Assembly: GCA_002104895.1 (NCBI GenBank)
Contig: MCFG01000136.1
Coordinates: forward strand, 1-64,000
DNA: 64,000 nt
DNA from: Anaeromyces robustus
Taxonomy: Eukaryota > Neocallimastigomycota > Neocallimastigomycetes > Neocallimastigales > Neocallimastigaceae
Direction of reading: 5' to 3'
Shown here: piece by piece, positions 47,830 to 59,660 of the stretch
Position numbering within the stretch: the first letter of the stretch is position 1
Layout: the number at the start of each line of letters is the position of its first letter
Program-made: the position numbers and the translations under genes
Notes under the pieces: generated by a model
Seen by the model: the letters and a program-made list of their open reading frames with translations, nothing else
The model's database searches: none
Told to the model about the DNA's origin: nothing

Positions 47830-48475
47830 TATTATTATTGCTATTTTGATTTATTGATTTATTAAATTATTTATTTATTTTATTTATTTAATGAAAATTA
47901 TAAAAACTATTAATTTTGAATTTATTTATTAAACTTTTTATGATTCTTATTATATATTGTAAGTATTGATTAATTTTTTAATATATTTAAATGAAAATTT
48001 CCAAAAGAAAAAATTTTAATATAAATTATCATTTTTATTTATTTTAGTAGGAATTATTTTACCATGTCTCCCTTTATTTGACTATTGTATAAAAAAAAGG
48101 GTGTTAAAAGAGTGGATATAGGGCAGTAAAATATATATGTATCTAATATTTATTACCCTATCCACTTTATCCATTAATTTGTATTTATTTATACAATACA
48201 GAATTAAAAGGTAAATACAAGACACTTTATAAATGTATGGTATCTTGCATATACAATATTCAGTATTAACTAAAATATAATATATATTTATATACATCAA
48301 TAAAATTAATTATAGATTATTATTATAATATCTAGTTATATAATGAATAAAATTATTGTACATAACAATAACATTCAATAATTAAATTATGATACAAAAA
48401 TTTAAAAAAAAAATATTAATTTTTAATGTTAAGTAATTATTTTCAATATATATAATTGTAAGATAATAACAATAT

Positions 48476-48565
<90 letters not shown>

Positions 48566-48665
48566 TAACAACAACAACAACAACAACAATAATAATAATA
48601 ATAATAATAACAATAATAATAATAATAATAATAATAACAATAACAACAACAACAACAACAACAAC

Positions 48666-48724
<59 letters not shown>

Positions 48725-48734
48725 CAACAACAAC

Positions 48735-48770
<36 letters not shown>

Positions 48771-49697
48771 TTACAACAGAATTTTCATTTTTTCATTAAA
48801 AAAAAGAGGAGAAAGCATAAATAATTAAATATATAAAATAACCATATATTTAATTAAAGTTTTATCAACATTAAATATTTGATTTTTTATACAGACATTA
48901 TACTAATTAATATTAAAAAAAAAAAAAAAGACTATAAAATAAAAAAATTTTATTAATTTTTTTTATTTAATTTTACTCTAAAATTAGAATATATAAATAT
49001 AAAATTTTATTTTTTATTTTTCATTATTAAAAGCTTAATAAATATATAATTATAAAAAAAACTAATAAAAATAATGAATTATTGAATTTATTAAAGATAA
49101 TTCATTATTCATGGAATAAAGAATTATCCTTGATTAAATATAAAGTTAAATATAGATTAAGATAAATCTTAATTATTATATATTTAATTAATTTATACTT
49201 TGCGAAATAATGATCAATTGTTAATTTATATAATAATAATAATAATAATTAATTAAATATATTAGAAAAAAAATCATTTAAAGTAATAATAATAATTATA
49301 AGATAATAATTGAATATAATTATTTATAATTGAATATAATTATTTATTATGTATTTTTAATATATTATTGTTAAATTAAAAGTCCTCTTTATTTATATAA
49401 ATAACTTATATTTTTAAATTTATAATTAAAATTATGATACTATATAAATAATAATATTACAATTAATTTTATAATTAAAATGATGTTACATTACAATTAT
49501 TTTTATAATTAAAATATTAATATAATAATAGTTCATATTGAAAAAAAAAAAAAAAGAAATAAAAAATAATAAATTTAAATAATATAGAAAGTAAAAAATG
49601 AAAAATTATATAAATTGAAGTATTTCATCATTTGTATTTTTATTCAAATAAATAAAATATAAAATAAAATAAAATAAAATAAAAAAAAAAAAAAAAA
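47174..49697. other. Spacer between NlpC/P60 genes
   Basis: No gene. (TAA)n meeting (TTA)n at 47749-47829 forms a perfect inverted repeat; a GC-richer hairpin lies at 48111-48166; (AAT)n/(AAC)n occupies 48478-48767. A TATATAAAT lies at 49608-49616, about 82-90 nt before the next ATG. Confidence 0.6.
48478..48767. repeat. (AAT)n/(AAC)n compound microsatellite
   Basis: About 290 bp of alternating AAT and AAC blocks, two of which are repeated as whole blocks. On the minus strand it reads as a meaningless poly-leucine frame. Confidence 0.95.
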
Positions 49698-50471
49698 ATG
49701 CGTTTTAATTTTAAACTTCTTTCTATTCTTTTAGCTGCTCCAGCAGCTTTTGGTTATATTGATCAACCATGTAATGCTGGTAACTATGGTAAAGGTGTTT
49801 GTGTTAAAAAAAGTGAATGTACAATGTATAGAAATCAAAAAGGTAGCGTTACAGCATATACAGGATATGCTCCAAATTGGCCATGTCCAAATGATCCAGA
49901 TGATGTAATTTGTTGTGTTAAGACTGTTTCTAGACTTATTAATGGTAAAAATGTTTCAAGTATTAGTGGTGTTAAAAGTGGTACTACTAGTGGTAGATGT
50001 TTAAATACTAGTAATTGTTCAGGTATTAAAGTTACAACTCCAGAATGTCCAGGTAGTAATCGTGTTATGTTATGTGTTGATAAAGCCACTGGTGGCGGTG
50101 GTGGCGGTGGCAGCACTTTAGGTCAACAAATTGTTAATTATGGTAGACAATTTATTGGAAATCCATATGTTTATGGTGGTAATGACCTTAATAATGGTGT
50201 TGATTGTTCAGGATTTACTCAACAAGTTTATAAACACTTTGGTTATAATATTCCAAGAATTGCTAATGATCAATCATGGTATGGAAAAGCTGTTAATGGT
50301 GTTAGTAATGCTCAACCAGGTGATTTATTCTTCTATTGTAGTAATGGAAATGCTTATCATGTTACTATGTATACTGGTAATGGTAGAGTTGTACATGCTG
50401 CTGATGAAAGACAAGGTATTAAAGAACAAAATAACTGGGAAACACCATGCCGTATTAGAAGAATTATTTAA
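49698..50471 (+). CDS. Secreted NlpC/P60 peptidase, Cys-rich N-terminus, copy 2
   Basis: A 257-residue paralogue of the gene at 46385 with a complete predicted triad: Cys170 (VDCSGFTQQV), His221 (YHVTMYTG) and His233 (VVHAADE). Signal peptide 1-19. The Cys-rich region has all ten cysteines at the same positions as copy 1 (25, 35, 41, 63, 72, 73, 101, 107, 117, 126), including PNWPCPNDPDDVICC, which is closer to the GH108 protein than to copy 1. A Gly linker (TGGGGGGGST, 131-140), absent from copy 1, separates it from the catalytic domain. Two extra cysteines (214, 251) flank the active site and match 207 and 256 of copy 1. Likely a secreted peptidoglycan endopeptidase; substrate bond not decidable here. 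Confidence 0.92.
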   Translation: MRFNFKLLSILLAAPAAFGYIDQPCNAGNYGKGVCVKKSECTMYRNQKGSVTAYTGYAPNWPCPNDPDDVICCVKTVSRLINGKNVSSISGVKSGTTSGRCLNTSNCSGIKVTTPECPGSNRVMLCVDKATGGGGGGGSTLGQQIVNYGRQFIGNPYVYGGNDLNNGVDCSGFTQQVYKHFGYNIPRIANDQSWYGKAVNGVSNAQPGDLFFYCSNGNAYHVTMYTGNGRVVHAADERQGIKEQNNWETPCRIRRII

Positions 50472-51714
50472 AAAAAATAATAATAAAATACCAAAATACC
50501 AATTTATATATATACTTTTTTTTTTGAATAATAATGATTTAAATTTTTAATATATTTAAATGTAAATTATTATTATGCAAACTATTAAAATAAAAATAAA
50601 TAATAAAAAAAATTTATTATTTAAATTACTTCGTTTCGATTTATCTAAGTTAAATTTTTTCCTTTTTTTTTATTTTATTTTTTTTTTTTTTGTTGTTATT
50701 TTTTATCACTCTTCAATTTTAGGATATAATTGTTTTTTTTTTAATATAATACTTATTTAGAAAATTTAGAATTTTTATGATTATAAATTGTTAATGATTA
50801 ATAATAATAATTTTTTTTTATAGCACACAATTCGTACATCATCTTTATTGAATTTAAATATTAAAATACATGAATCATAAAAAAAAACACATAATGAAAA
50901 AAATGATACTAAAAAAATAAAAAACCAGTAATATATTATAGATAATAATAAATAATACTGGAGGGAAAAAAAATAGTATAATAATATTTAAAAACAATAA
51001 ATCCATACAAGCCCTTAATTCTACATATAGAATTAAAGTAAAATTGATCTATCCTATTCCACTTGGGTCATAAATAGGATCGTCATTTTCCCTACTAGGC
51101 TGTCCTACTGTGTTATCAACATTGACGTTCCTGGAGAGGTTGGTTTTAAATTTTTTGAATAATATTTATTGTCTTTTACAGACATGATATCATTCAATAG
51201 AGCCGCAGATCGCAACAAGAATGGAGATTTTAAATATGTACCAGATTCAATCTGACACTTAAACAAACATTCCCATTCCTTTTTGTATGGACAATTGTTA
51301 ATTCTATCATTAAAACCATATTCTCTTCCACCAATTAAAAAATATAAATTCGATACCTATTAACTATTTTTCTATTGCCTAAAATATCAATATTACTTAT
51401 ACTACTACTATTATCTACACTAGAGTTATCACTGGTCACAACTAAACTATTATAATAATATAATAATAATAATAATAATAAAAATTGCTAATTATATTAT
51501 TTTGAAAAAAAAAAAAAATAAATTATATAATAGGTTTTTTATATTTTTTAAAAAAAAAAGAATAACAAAAAACAAAAAATAATCTTCAAATTAAAACGCC
51601 TTACTATTTTTTTTTTTTTAAATAAGAAATCATTTTATTTATTGTATATTTAAAAATTTTATTTACGTTTAAAAGAAATAAATATATATTTTATAATTAA
51701 AATAATTAAAATAT

Positions 51715-51753
<39 letters not shown>

Positions 51754-52329
51754 TTATTAATTTATTTATTTAATATATATTATTTTAATTTTATTTAATA
51801 TTATGAATAAAAAATGTATAATGAAAAAAAAAGTGTAATAAAATAAATATAAAAAAAAGCTATAATAAATGTAATATGAATATAAATGATATTTTTTGAG
51901 TTTTATATATATTTGAATAAAAAAAAAAAAAAAAGATAAAAATATTTTATATAGAAATCAAAAATATATAAAAAATAAAAATAAAATAAAATAAAATGAA
52001 ATAAAATAATATAAAATATAAAAATACAATAAATAGAAAAATATTTATATATATATATATATATATATTTTATAAATTATTTATTTTATTTTATTTTATT
52101 TTATTATTTTTATATATGTAAAATAAAGTTTTATAATATATGTAATTCAATTTTATTACATATATAAATATGAATATTAATGGAACAAAAAATATAATAA
52201 TAATATATTATTAAAAATATAAAAGAATATATATAAAAAAAGGAAAAAATGAATAAAATAATATATTTATATATATATGAATATCTTTAATTAAATAATG
52301 AAATATCTTTTTTTTTTTTTTTTCCCTAT
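50472..52329. other. Spacer with LINE relic
   Basis: Apart from the LINE relic at 50811-51451 there are only A/T runs, a 30-odd-base T run at 51718-51752 and (AT)n near 52052. No gene seen. Confidence 0.6.
50811..51451 (-). mobile_element. 5'-truncated LINE relic, longer sister copy
   Basis: The minus strand encodes YFLIGGREYGF, YKKEWECLFKCQIES, FLLRSAALLNDIM and ends at a TAG, equivalent to the C-terminus of the LINE at 4017 (YFLLGGR, KEEWNSLCKAQ, LVRTSALLLRIM). Then come about 270 bp of 3' untranslated sequence with AATAAA and a terminus GTACGAATTGTGTGCTA plus A run. It begins at the same internal point as the relic at 16173 (minus strand ATAGTTTAGTTGTGACCAGT). No endonuclease or reverse transcriptase; one frame break is apparent. 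Confidence 0.82.
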
Positions 52330-53430
52330 TTAAACAGTAAATTTATCATTTGGGCTTAATGGACGATTTGAAGAAATTTGTGGAATTTGAGCAAATTTTC
52401 TATCAGCGATACATTTTCTAATACCAACTAATAATTCATGAATAGTGTATTCTTTCTTATCATTTAATAATTTCATTAAATAGTGAGACATTACACCAGA
52501 TTTAACTTTACCCATTTTAATATCAGTACTTTTTTGATCATCTCTACAACTTGAAATTTGAATAACTTCTCCTTTACTTTGTAATTTTTTAATAGTAGCT
52601 GGGTCAATACCATTACTTGCAGCTTTTCTAAGAGAACCATCGAAAATACTTTTAAGAGAATCAGCAATAGCTGCAGGATTACCAGTATTAATAGTTTTTA
52701 CAACATCGTTAGTTTTTTCGAAAATAGCCTTACGTACATCATTATCAATAACTTCAACATCTTGCTTATATTGATAGGTGTATGGAAGATCCATAATAGT
52801 ACCAGAATGACAACAATCGAAAATAGCAGTTAATTTACAACCTTTTGGTAAAGGTTCAACTAATAATTGATGAATTTTATCATCAATAATTCTACCTTTT
52901 GAACCAAAGTCACATGGAATAATAGATTCATCAAAACCATCCATTTCATCACCATTATTATCTTTAACTCGAGCACCATGACCACTGAAGTGGAATATTA
53001 AGGAATCACCAGCTTTAGCATCTTTTACAAGCCATTTCATAGCATTAGTAATATTATTATGAGTTGGTTTTTGTTTTTCATCTTTAGATTCATCAGTTAA
53101 TACCATTATATCTTTAAATCCAAATTTATTTTTAAATAATTCAGAAATATTAATAGCATCACTAACACAACCCATAAGTTTATGTTTTGAATTTACATAA
53201 TTAATACCAATGAAGACACCTTTTTTTTTACCAGAACAATCAGATCTTACAAAATTGTCTCCATCTCTTTCTTCATAGAATTTTTTGATATCTTTACTCC
53301 ATACTTCTTGGATTTTAATTTGATTATGTACATTATCAGTTACATTGACTGGGTTCTTTTTAACAACCTTCTTTTTAACGACCTTTTTTACTGTCTTTTT
53401 TGCTCCCTTTTTTTCTGGTGCAGCAGCCAT
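52330..53430 (-). CDS. Type I metacaspase (peptidase C14 family)
   Basis: A 366-residue caspase-fold cysteine peptidase that would cut after Arg or Lys, used in stress, proteostasis and death-like responses in fungi. KKGVFIGINYVNSKHKLMGC opens the p20-like part. SGHG carries His151 and DCCHSG carries Cys207, the catalytic pair. IQISSCRDDQKS and SGVMSHYLMKLL mark the p10-like part. The N-terminus is not the Pro/Gln-rich prodomain of many fungal metacaspases: residues 7-26 are Lys/Val-rich (KKGAKKTVKKVVKKKVVKK), which could bind nucleic acid or membranes or direct nuclear entry. No signal peptide, so cytosolic or nuclear. Single exon, ending at TAA. Substrates unknown. Confidence 0.93.
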   Translation of the reverse strand: MAAAPEKKGAKKTVKKVVKKKVVKKNPVNVTDNVHNQIKIQEVWSKDIKKFYEERDGDNFVRSDCSGKKKGVFIGINYVNSKHKLMGCVSDAINISELFKNKFGFKDIMVLTDESKDEKQKPTHNNITNAMKWLVKDAKAGDSLIFHFSGHGARVKDNNGDEMDGFDESIIPCDFGSKGRIIDDKIHQLLVEPLPKGCKLTAIFDCCHSGTIMDLPYTYQYKQDVEVIDNDVRKAIFEKTNDVVKTINTGNPAAIADSLKSIFDGSLRKAASNGIDPATIKKLQSKGEVIQISSCRDDQKSTDIKMGKVKSGVMSHYLMKLLNDKKEYTIHELLVGIRKCIADRKFAQIPQISSNRPLSPNDKFTV

Positions 53431-54124
53431 TTTTACTTTATATGAAAATATAAAATTAATTAATTAATTAAAATATAAAAAAATATAAATATTTATTTAA
53501 AGTAATAATAATTAAATTTCTATTAGTTTTTATCTTTTTAATTATTACTATTTTAAAATAAGATTAAAATTTATTTTAATCTTATAATGTATATTTTTAA
53601 AATTTTTATTATATTTATTTATTTACCTTTTATTATTTAAAAACCTTTTTAAAAATATTTATTTATTAAACAAATGTTTAAATAAAGAATATTTTAAAAA
53701 GATAAAATTTTCTTTTTTTGTTATTAATAATATATACCAAAACTTAATAAATAAATGGAATAAAAAGAATTATATTATTTTTTATATTTTATAATATAAT
53801 AAAATATAACATAATATAATAAATGATTTAATTGATAATTTTTATTTTATTTTTATTATGCAAATTTTTATTATATATAAAATCTTTTATTATTAATTAT
53901 TATTTACAAATTTATTAAATATGGAATAATCATTAATTATTTAGATAAAAATTAATAAAAATAAAAAATTTATTAATTTATTATATATCAGTATATATTG
54001 TAATATTAATAATTCAATATAAATAATTTTTTTTTTTTTTTTTACTTTTTGCCACTTTTTTTAAAATTTACCAAATAGCTTTTTATATATTAATTATTAT
54101 AAATAAAAAAATAAAAAAAAAAAA

Positions 54125-54175
<51 letters not shown>

Positions 54176-54418
54176 AAATTAATTAATTAATAAATAAATG
54201 AATAAATAAATAAATAAATAAATAAATAATAAATAAATAAATAATAAATAAATAAATAAATAAATAATAAATAAATAAATAAATAAATAAATAAAAAAAA
54301 AATTAATTAATTAATAAATAAATGAATAAATAAATAAATGAATAAATAAATAAATAAATAAATAAATAATAAATAAATAAATAATAAATAAATAAATAAA
54401 TAATAAATAAATAAATAA

Positions 54419-54454
<36 letters not shown>

Positions 54455-55205
54455 AAATAAATAAATAAATAATAAATAAATAAATAAATAATAAATAAAT
54501 AAATAAATAAAAAATTAATAATAAACTAAGTAAATAAATAATGTGAAATTAATTGCATTGTCACGTCACATCACTAATATTTTTTTTATTATTAATGTAT
54601 TTTTTTTATATTTCATAGTATAATTAATAATTAAATAAAAATAAAAACCTATATAGATTAGCCATTTTATTTTATATATTAAATCTATTAATAATTGTTA
54701 CTGTAATTATAACACTTTGCATTATAATTAATTTTATAAGTTAATAATACAAATTATTAACTTATTATTACTCTCATTATTTTTCTATATATATTTCAAT
54801 ATTTTTATTAATTTTTAAGAAAAGAGAAATAAATTTATTGCTAGATAATTGTATTAATTATATATAATAAAGGGAAAAATTTTTAATGGATTAAAATTTT
54901 ATAAAAATATTTAAAGAAATATAAAATAATAAATAATAATAATAAAAGTAATAAGAAGATATTAATACTATTCTGGGAAAAATATTTAATTTTAAAATAT
55001 CTTTTTTTCACAATAATATAACAAAAAAAATTTTGTTGCTTAAATTTAAATTTATATTAAATAATAAAATGGAAAATGATTTTTTTTTTTTAGGGATTTG
55101 GTTAAAATTTGAGGAAATTAATGTTTCTATTGTATATTTATATATTTATATATTACTTTTTTACTAAATTAAAATGTCTTATAATAATAGAAATAATAAT
55201 ATTCA
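53431..55205. other. Spacer with long AAAT field
   Basis: No gene is seen. An (AAAT)n field with AAT slippages occupies 54121-54512, including a repeated block (AAAAATTAATTAATTAATAA near 54175 and 54299). Confidence 0.75.
54121..54512. repeat. (AAAT)n higher-order microsatellite
   Basis: Nearly 400 bp of AAAT units punctuated by TGAATAAATAAA and TAATAAATAAA blocks. Confidence 0.95.
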
Positions 55206-55626
55206 TTATTTCGTATCAAATTCTTCATCTGATATTAATGGAGAAAGTGGCTCTATTTGAAAAATATTATCAGCTATACTTAGATAACTATCTTCCCATA
55301 TTGGAATATGCGATGTAATTTTAACAATATAAGACTTTCCAAGTTTAAAATCATTAAAAGAATTGTTTACAAAAACAATAGATCCACTTTTGTCCTCCAA
55401 CTCAAGAGTACTTTCACCACCTGATTTTATAAACGAATACATAGTTCTATAGATTATCCGATCATTTGGCAATAGCGTTATATTGTAATTATCTGAAAAT
55501 TTTGTTTTATTAATTAACCCCTCTTTAATTGAACTAAATTCATACTTATAAACATCATAATGTCCTTCAAAAAGACGAAATGTCAATGATTGCTGTGTAT
55601 CATTTTTTACACAGAAATAATCAACT
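55206..55626 (-). CDS. Hypothetical protein, probably last exon
   Basis: The GC-richer island encodes about 139 residues (starting VDYFCVKNDTQQSL; containing FRLFEGHYDVYKYEF and the SGGESTLELEDKSG stretch). No family is recognised. The frame stays open upstream to 55690 through a hydrophobic stretch but has no ATG before a stop. TTTTTTTCTGTTAG just upstream of 55626 looks like a splice acceptor, so this is likely a terminal exon with the first exon unidentified. The internal ATG at 55586 would give 126 residues. Beta-rich patterning and FVNNS/NIT sequons would fit an extracellular domain, but this is speculative. Confidence 0.5.
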
Positions 55627-56714
55627 CTAACAGAAAAAAATATAAAAAATATTATTATTATCGTATAATATTTTATATCTTTAAACTTTTAATTTTTTTT
55701 TCCAATATATTATATGAAATATTATTTAAATTTGGTATTATATATGCATAATACAAATCATATTGATATAATAAGTATTTTTGAAAAAAATAAATAATAT
55801 AATTGAAATTAATTATTTAATTTGTATTAGTTTTTTTGTTCTGTCATTGAATAAGTTTTTTTTATTTCTATTTTTTTATTAATATTGTTAGTTATTTAAT
55901 TATATAAATATTTTTAAATGAGTTATTTTTTTTTTCTTTAAAAAATAATATAAAAAACTGGTATTATTTTATTTTCTATTAATCTGAAAAAAAAAAAAAA
56001 AAATAAACAATCGATTATAAAACTTTATAAAATTAATATTTTTTTAAAAGATTATTCAATCTTTATATAGCAACAATTATTAAAAGATTTATTATATAAA
56101 ATAAAATGACTAATCTATGTAGTTTTTAAAATATTATATACTTTTATAATTATTTTTCATAATTTTTATATATATATTTCTTTTATTCTATTTTATATTA
56201 TTTTTTTGAATTATATTATTTATTAATTAAAAGTTTATTCAAATATATTAATAAGGCATTTTGAATCTTTATATACTAGATATTATAGTTTTAGTGATAT
56301 AGATATATATTTATCAAAGGTAGTAAAATATTTTATGAATATTAAAATGTTTTTTATTTATTTCTTTTACATATATTTAATATTTATTTATATATATAAT
56401 TATTACTTATATATATATCCTATTAATATAATAGTTATATTTATTATCTTATTTTTAATTATTTAAAAATTTAATGTACTAATAATGATCTTAAAATATA
56501 ACAGATTTTGTTATTATTTTTAAATGATTTTATAAATATTTGTTAGTCATTAATATATAATTTATATCTTTATTAATATTATATAAGATAAACATATATA
56601 TTTATATACAGGTAACATAATTGTTTTTTATGAAAAAAAAAAAAATTGTCACTTTTTTATTTAACAATGTTTATATATATATATTTATGTATAGGTAACA
56701 TGTAATTATTTTTT
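55627..56714. other. AT-rich intergenic DNA
   Basis: No gene or clear repeat seen. At 56611-56660 there is a partial duplicate of the leader before 56715 (GGTAACAT, TTTTTTATG, ATTGT-ACTTTTTTA). Confidence 0.4.
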
Positions 56715-56873
56715 ATGGATAAAAAATTGTTACTTTTTTACTTATTCATTCTCTTATATATACCTTTTAATTATTGGGTAACTTGGGCAACAGATGATGA
56801 TCGGTCAATCCAGATACAATTAGTTTCACTTTTCATGTTTAAACTATTATATGAAAAGGTAAATAATATTTAA
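56715..56873 (+). CDS. Possible first exon with signal peptide
   Basis: ATG at 56715 opens a 52-residue frame: MDKKLLLFYLFILLYIPF, a good signal peptide, then NYWVTWATDDDRSIQIQ, in base composition clearly richer than the surroundings. After GAAAAG (ends 56858) comes GTAAAT, a plausible donor. A frame-compatible TTTTAG acceptor near 56929 leads into 34 open codons, but that stretch overlaps the edge of an ankyrin relic on the other strand. Either the first exon of an undetected gene or a broken remnant. No family recognised. Confidence 0.35.
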   Translation: MDKKLLLFYLFILLYIPFNYWVTWATDDDRSIQIQLVSLFMFKLLYEKVNNI

Positions 56874-56984
56874 TCATTAGAACCTTCTTTATTGGCTTCA
56901 GTTTTCATAATATATATTTTCCTTTTAGCAATATTTTCATTTCGATAATATACACCTAATAATAACAATTCATCATTTTATGTT

Positions 56985-57140
56985 ACAATATTTTTATTTA
57001 TATTATCATTATATTCCATTAAATATTTTATAATATTTTTCATTTTCTCTTTCATATGAAATATCTAATAATGTTTCATCATTCTCATTTTATATTAACA
57101 TCTGTTCCATGCTTGATTAAATATTTTCTATATCCTTCTA
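56985..57140 (-). pseudogene. Ankyrin-repeat relic
   Basis: The minus strand reads GYRKYLIKHGTDVNIK, the typical end of one ankyrin repeat. After several stops and a frame change it continues as NDETLLDISYEREN. This is the usual LL-x-H-G-A-D-V-N / G-x-T-L-L repeat signature. No intact gene can be made out, so it is a decayed host-gene fragment. Confidence 0.6.
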
Positions 57141-59659
57141 ATTATATTTAATTAATCAAAAAAACTATAATAATATTTAATACTAATAATACTTGATATA
57201 TATTTATTCGTTATTAATTTTTTGCATTTTATATAAAAAATTTTTTTAAAAAAAAACAAGAATAAGAAAATAAATTTCGCTAAAATGATATATTAAATAT
57301 TGGCAAAAAAAGAACTGTAATATAAGATTGAGTTTTTCCTGTTGTTATTAATGATTTTTTTGATACTGAGATTGAAGACTTTATTGATGACGTGGTGTTA
57401 AAATAAAAATTTAAATTATATATATAAAATAATTTAATTTATATATATATATATATATAAATTTTTAAACACCTAAATATTATTATAGATAATAATATTA
57501 TTAAAAATTATAATCAGTAACTTAAAAATATCAAAATAATAAATTACTAATTGATTTATAGATTATTTATGGAAAAATCTTTTATTTGTTTTATAAAATT
57601 ACAGATATGTAGGTTCTGTTTATTTGACTTATTTAATTATTAAAAAGAGAAAAAAACCATACAATTATAATTTTTAGAAGTAATAATAAATCTTTAATTG
57701 CCTTTTTTTATTACTCTTTAATATTATACAGATATTATATTCATTATCAGTTTAATAAATTAAAGAGTGTTTTAGATAATAGTAATTATTATAATACAAG
57801 TCTTAAAGAAAAATAGAGTTGAAAATAAATATGAAAATTATGAAGATATAAAGGAATATATATATATATATATAAAAGAATTCAATAAAATTAATAAAAT
57901 AGTAAAAATTTAATAAATAACATGACAAATAATGAATTTTACTTGAAATAGTTTTTAATGAATATGAATTAATGTGTAAATTTTTTTAAAAAAAAAAAAA
58001 AAAAAACAAAAGAATAAGATCCAGATATTACTATTGAATATAATACATTTAGATTTGATTAAAAATATTTAGTGTAGAGAGAGAGAATAGATTTAATTTT
58101 GAATAAAAAGATATCATATCTTGTGCTATTCTTATTAAAAAAAACCTCTGAAAATTAATAATTTAAATGATAATAAAATGAAATATTCGTTCCAAGTCGT
58201 ATAGTATGTATGAATATGATAAATCTTTTTATTCAAAATTAATTAATCTATTTTGAAGAAAATTAATTAAATGAAAATAAAATTGACTTTCTTTACAAAG
58301 AAAAAATGTTCTATTTAATTTAAACATACAAGGATGATTGAAACAATGTAGCAAAATATTGTATTATGAATTCCATTTTAACATTAAATATATTTAATAA
58401 TTAATAGATTCAATTAATAGAAGAGGTAATGATATCAAAATTCTGTATAGGGAAAACTTATAAGATGGAATAAAGTAAAAAAATTTCTAATCTACTTTAT
58501 AAATACGCCTAAGATAATGATAGATGCATTGATTTAAATATGTCCGATATCAAAAAATAAAAAGGAGCAACAGTAATTGAATTTATATCTAGTTTATATA
58601 ATTATTATATTATATTGGATTTTTCAAGTTTACACCTTAGTGTAATTATAACTTGTAATATATATTGTACTACATTAATGGACAATAAAGATATTCATAA
58701 TTATTCTGAAGATTCGTATCATAAGATTGATATAAGTAATAAAATATATATAAATATACATATAGGTGTCTTACTATAGATGATAAAAATATTATTATAT
58801 TATTATCAAAATATCACTTTACAAAAATTTACAAAAATTTGTATTTCATCATGTTGTTTAATAAAATATAACAAGAAATATATAAATAATAATGAAAAAG
58901 TTAATAATATTAAAAAGAATAATGACAATAATAAGAAAAAGAATAATAGCAATAACAAAAATAATAATATAAATAATAAAAATAATAATTTTATTAGTGA
59001 TTTTGATCTTGATATATTTATTGACGAAAGTAAGCAAGTAGTAAATTATGTCGTAATTTATTATCAGGAGTTATACATTTAAAATATAAAAATATGCGTA
59101 TATTTATTAGGGAATATTATATATATTTTTATAAAGAAAAAGAAATAGTAAAAATGAAAAAAGAATTACAATTATAAAAAATTCTTCTTGATAATGTGTT
59201 TTATTAATAATCATAAAAAATTTAATCTTGATATTAAAATTAATGAGAAAATTAATTCTAATATTATCTATACAAAAACATTTTCATTTAATAAAATTTC
59301 AAATTATTAGATATTAAAATTATATATATATAATTTTAATATTTATGAAAAAAAAAAAAACTTTTAAAAATGAAGACTATTTTACGAATATTATAATATT
59401 ATACATTTAGCATTCAATATATTATATTACAATATTGTTATTATAATTTGAACTTACATAATTTAATTTTCTTTTGGTATCAAAATAATAATATAATGAT
59501 ATATCATTTGTATAGATATATCATTGTATATTTGTATATATTTTTAAACTTTAAAAATTAATAATAAATAAAAATAAAAATATATTTAATAATGAAATAT
59601 TCAATATAAAAATAAATGAAAATATTAAATAAATGATTAAAAATATATATATATTTTTA
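57141..59659. other. Decayed AT-rich DNA with short open stretches
   Basis: Several short plus-strand stretches have gene-like composition but no recognisable family: 57330-57400 (VINDFFDTEIEDFIDD), 58560-58778 and an Asn/Lys-rich 100-codon frame at 58780-59082. The last consists largely of AAT/AAA repeats. They may be remnants of a gene; none is supported as working. Confidence 0.35.
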
Positions 59660-59660
59660 A

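Noticed and set aside
48082-48300. 72-codon minus-strand frame
   Set aside because: Composition is random and it overlaps the 48.1 kb fold-back; no start context or homology.
48476-48736. Poly-leucine frame
   Set aside because: Pure translation of the (AAT)n/(AAC)n microsatellite on the minus strand.
58780-59082. 100-codon Asn/Lys-rich plus-strand frame as a gene
   Set aside because: Mostly AAT/AAA repeat translation with no recognisable domain; kept only as part of a decayed region.
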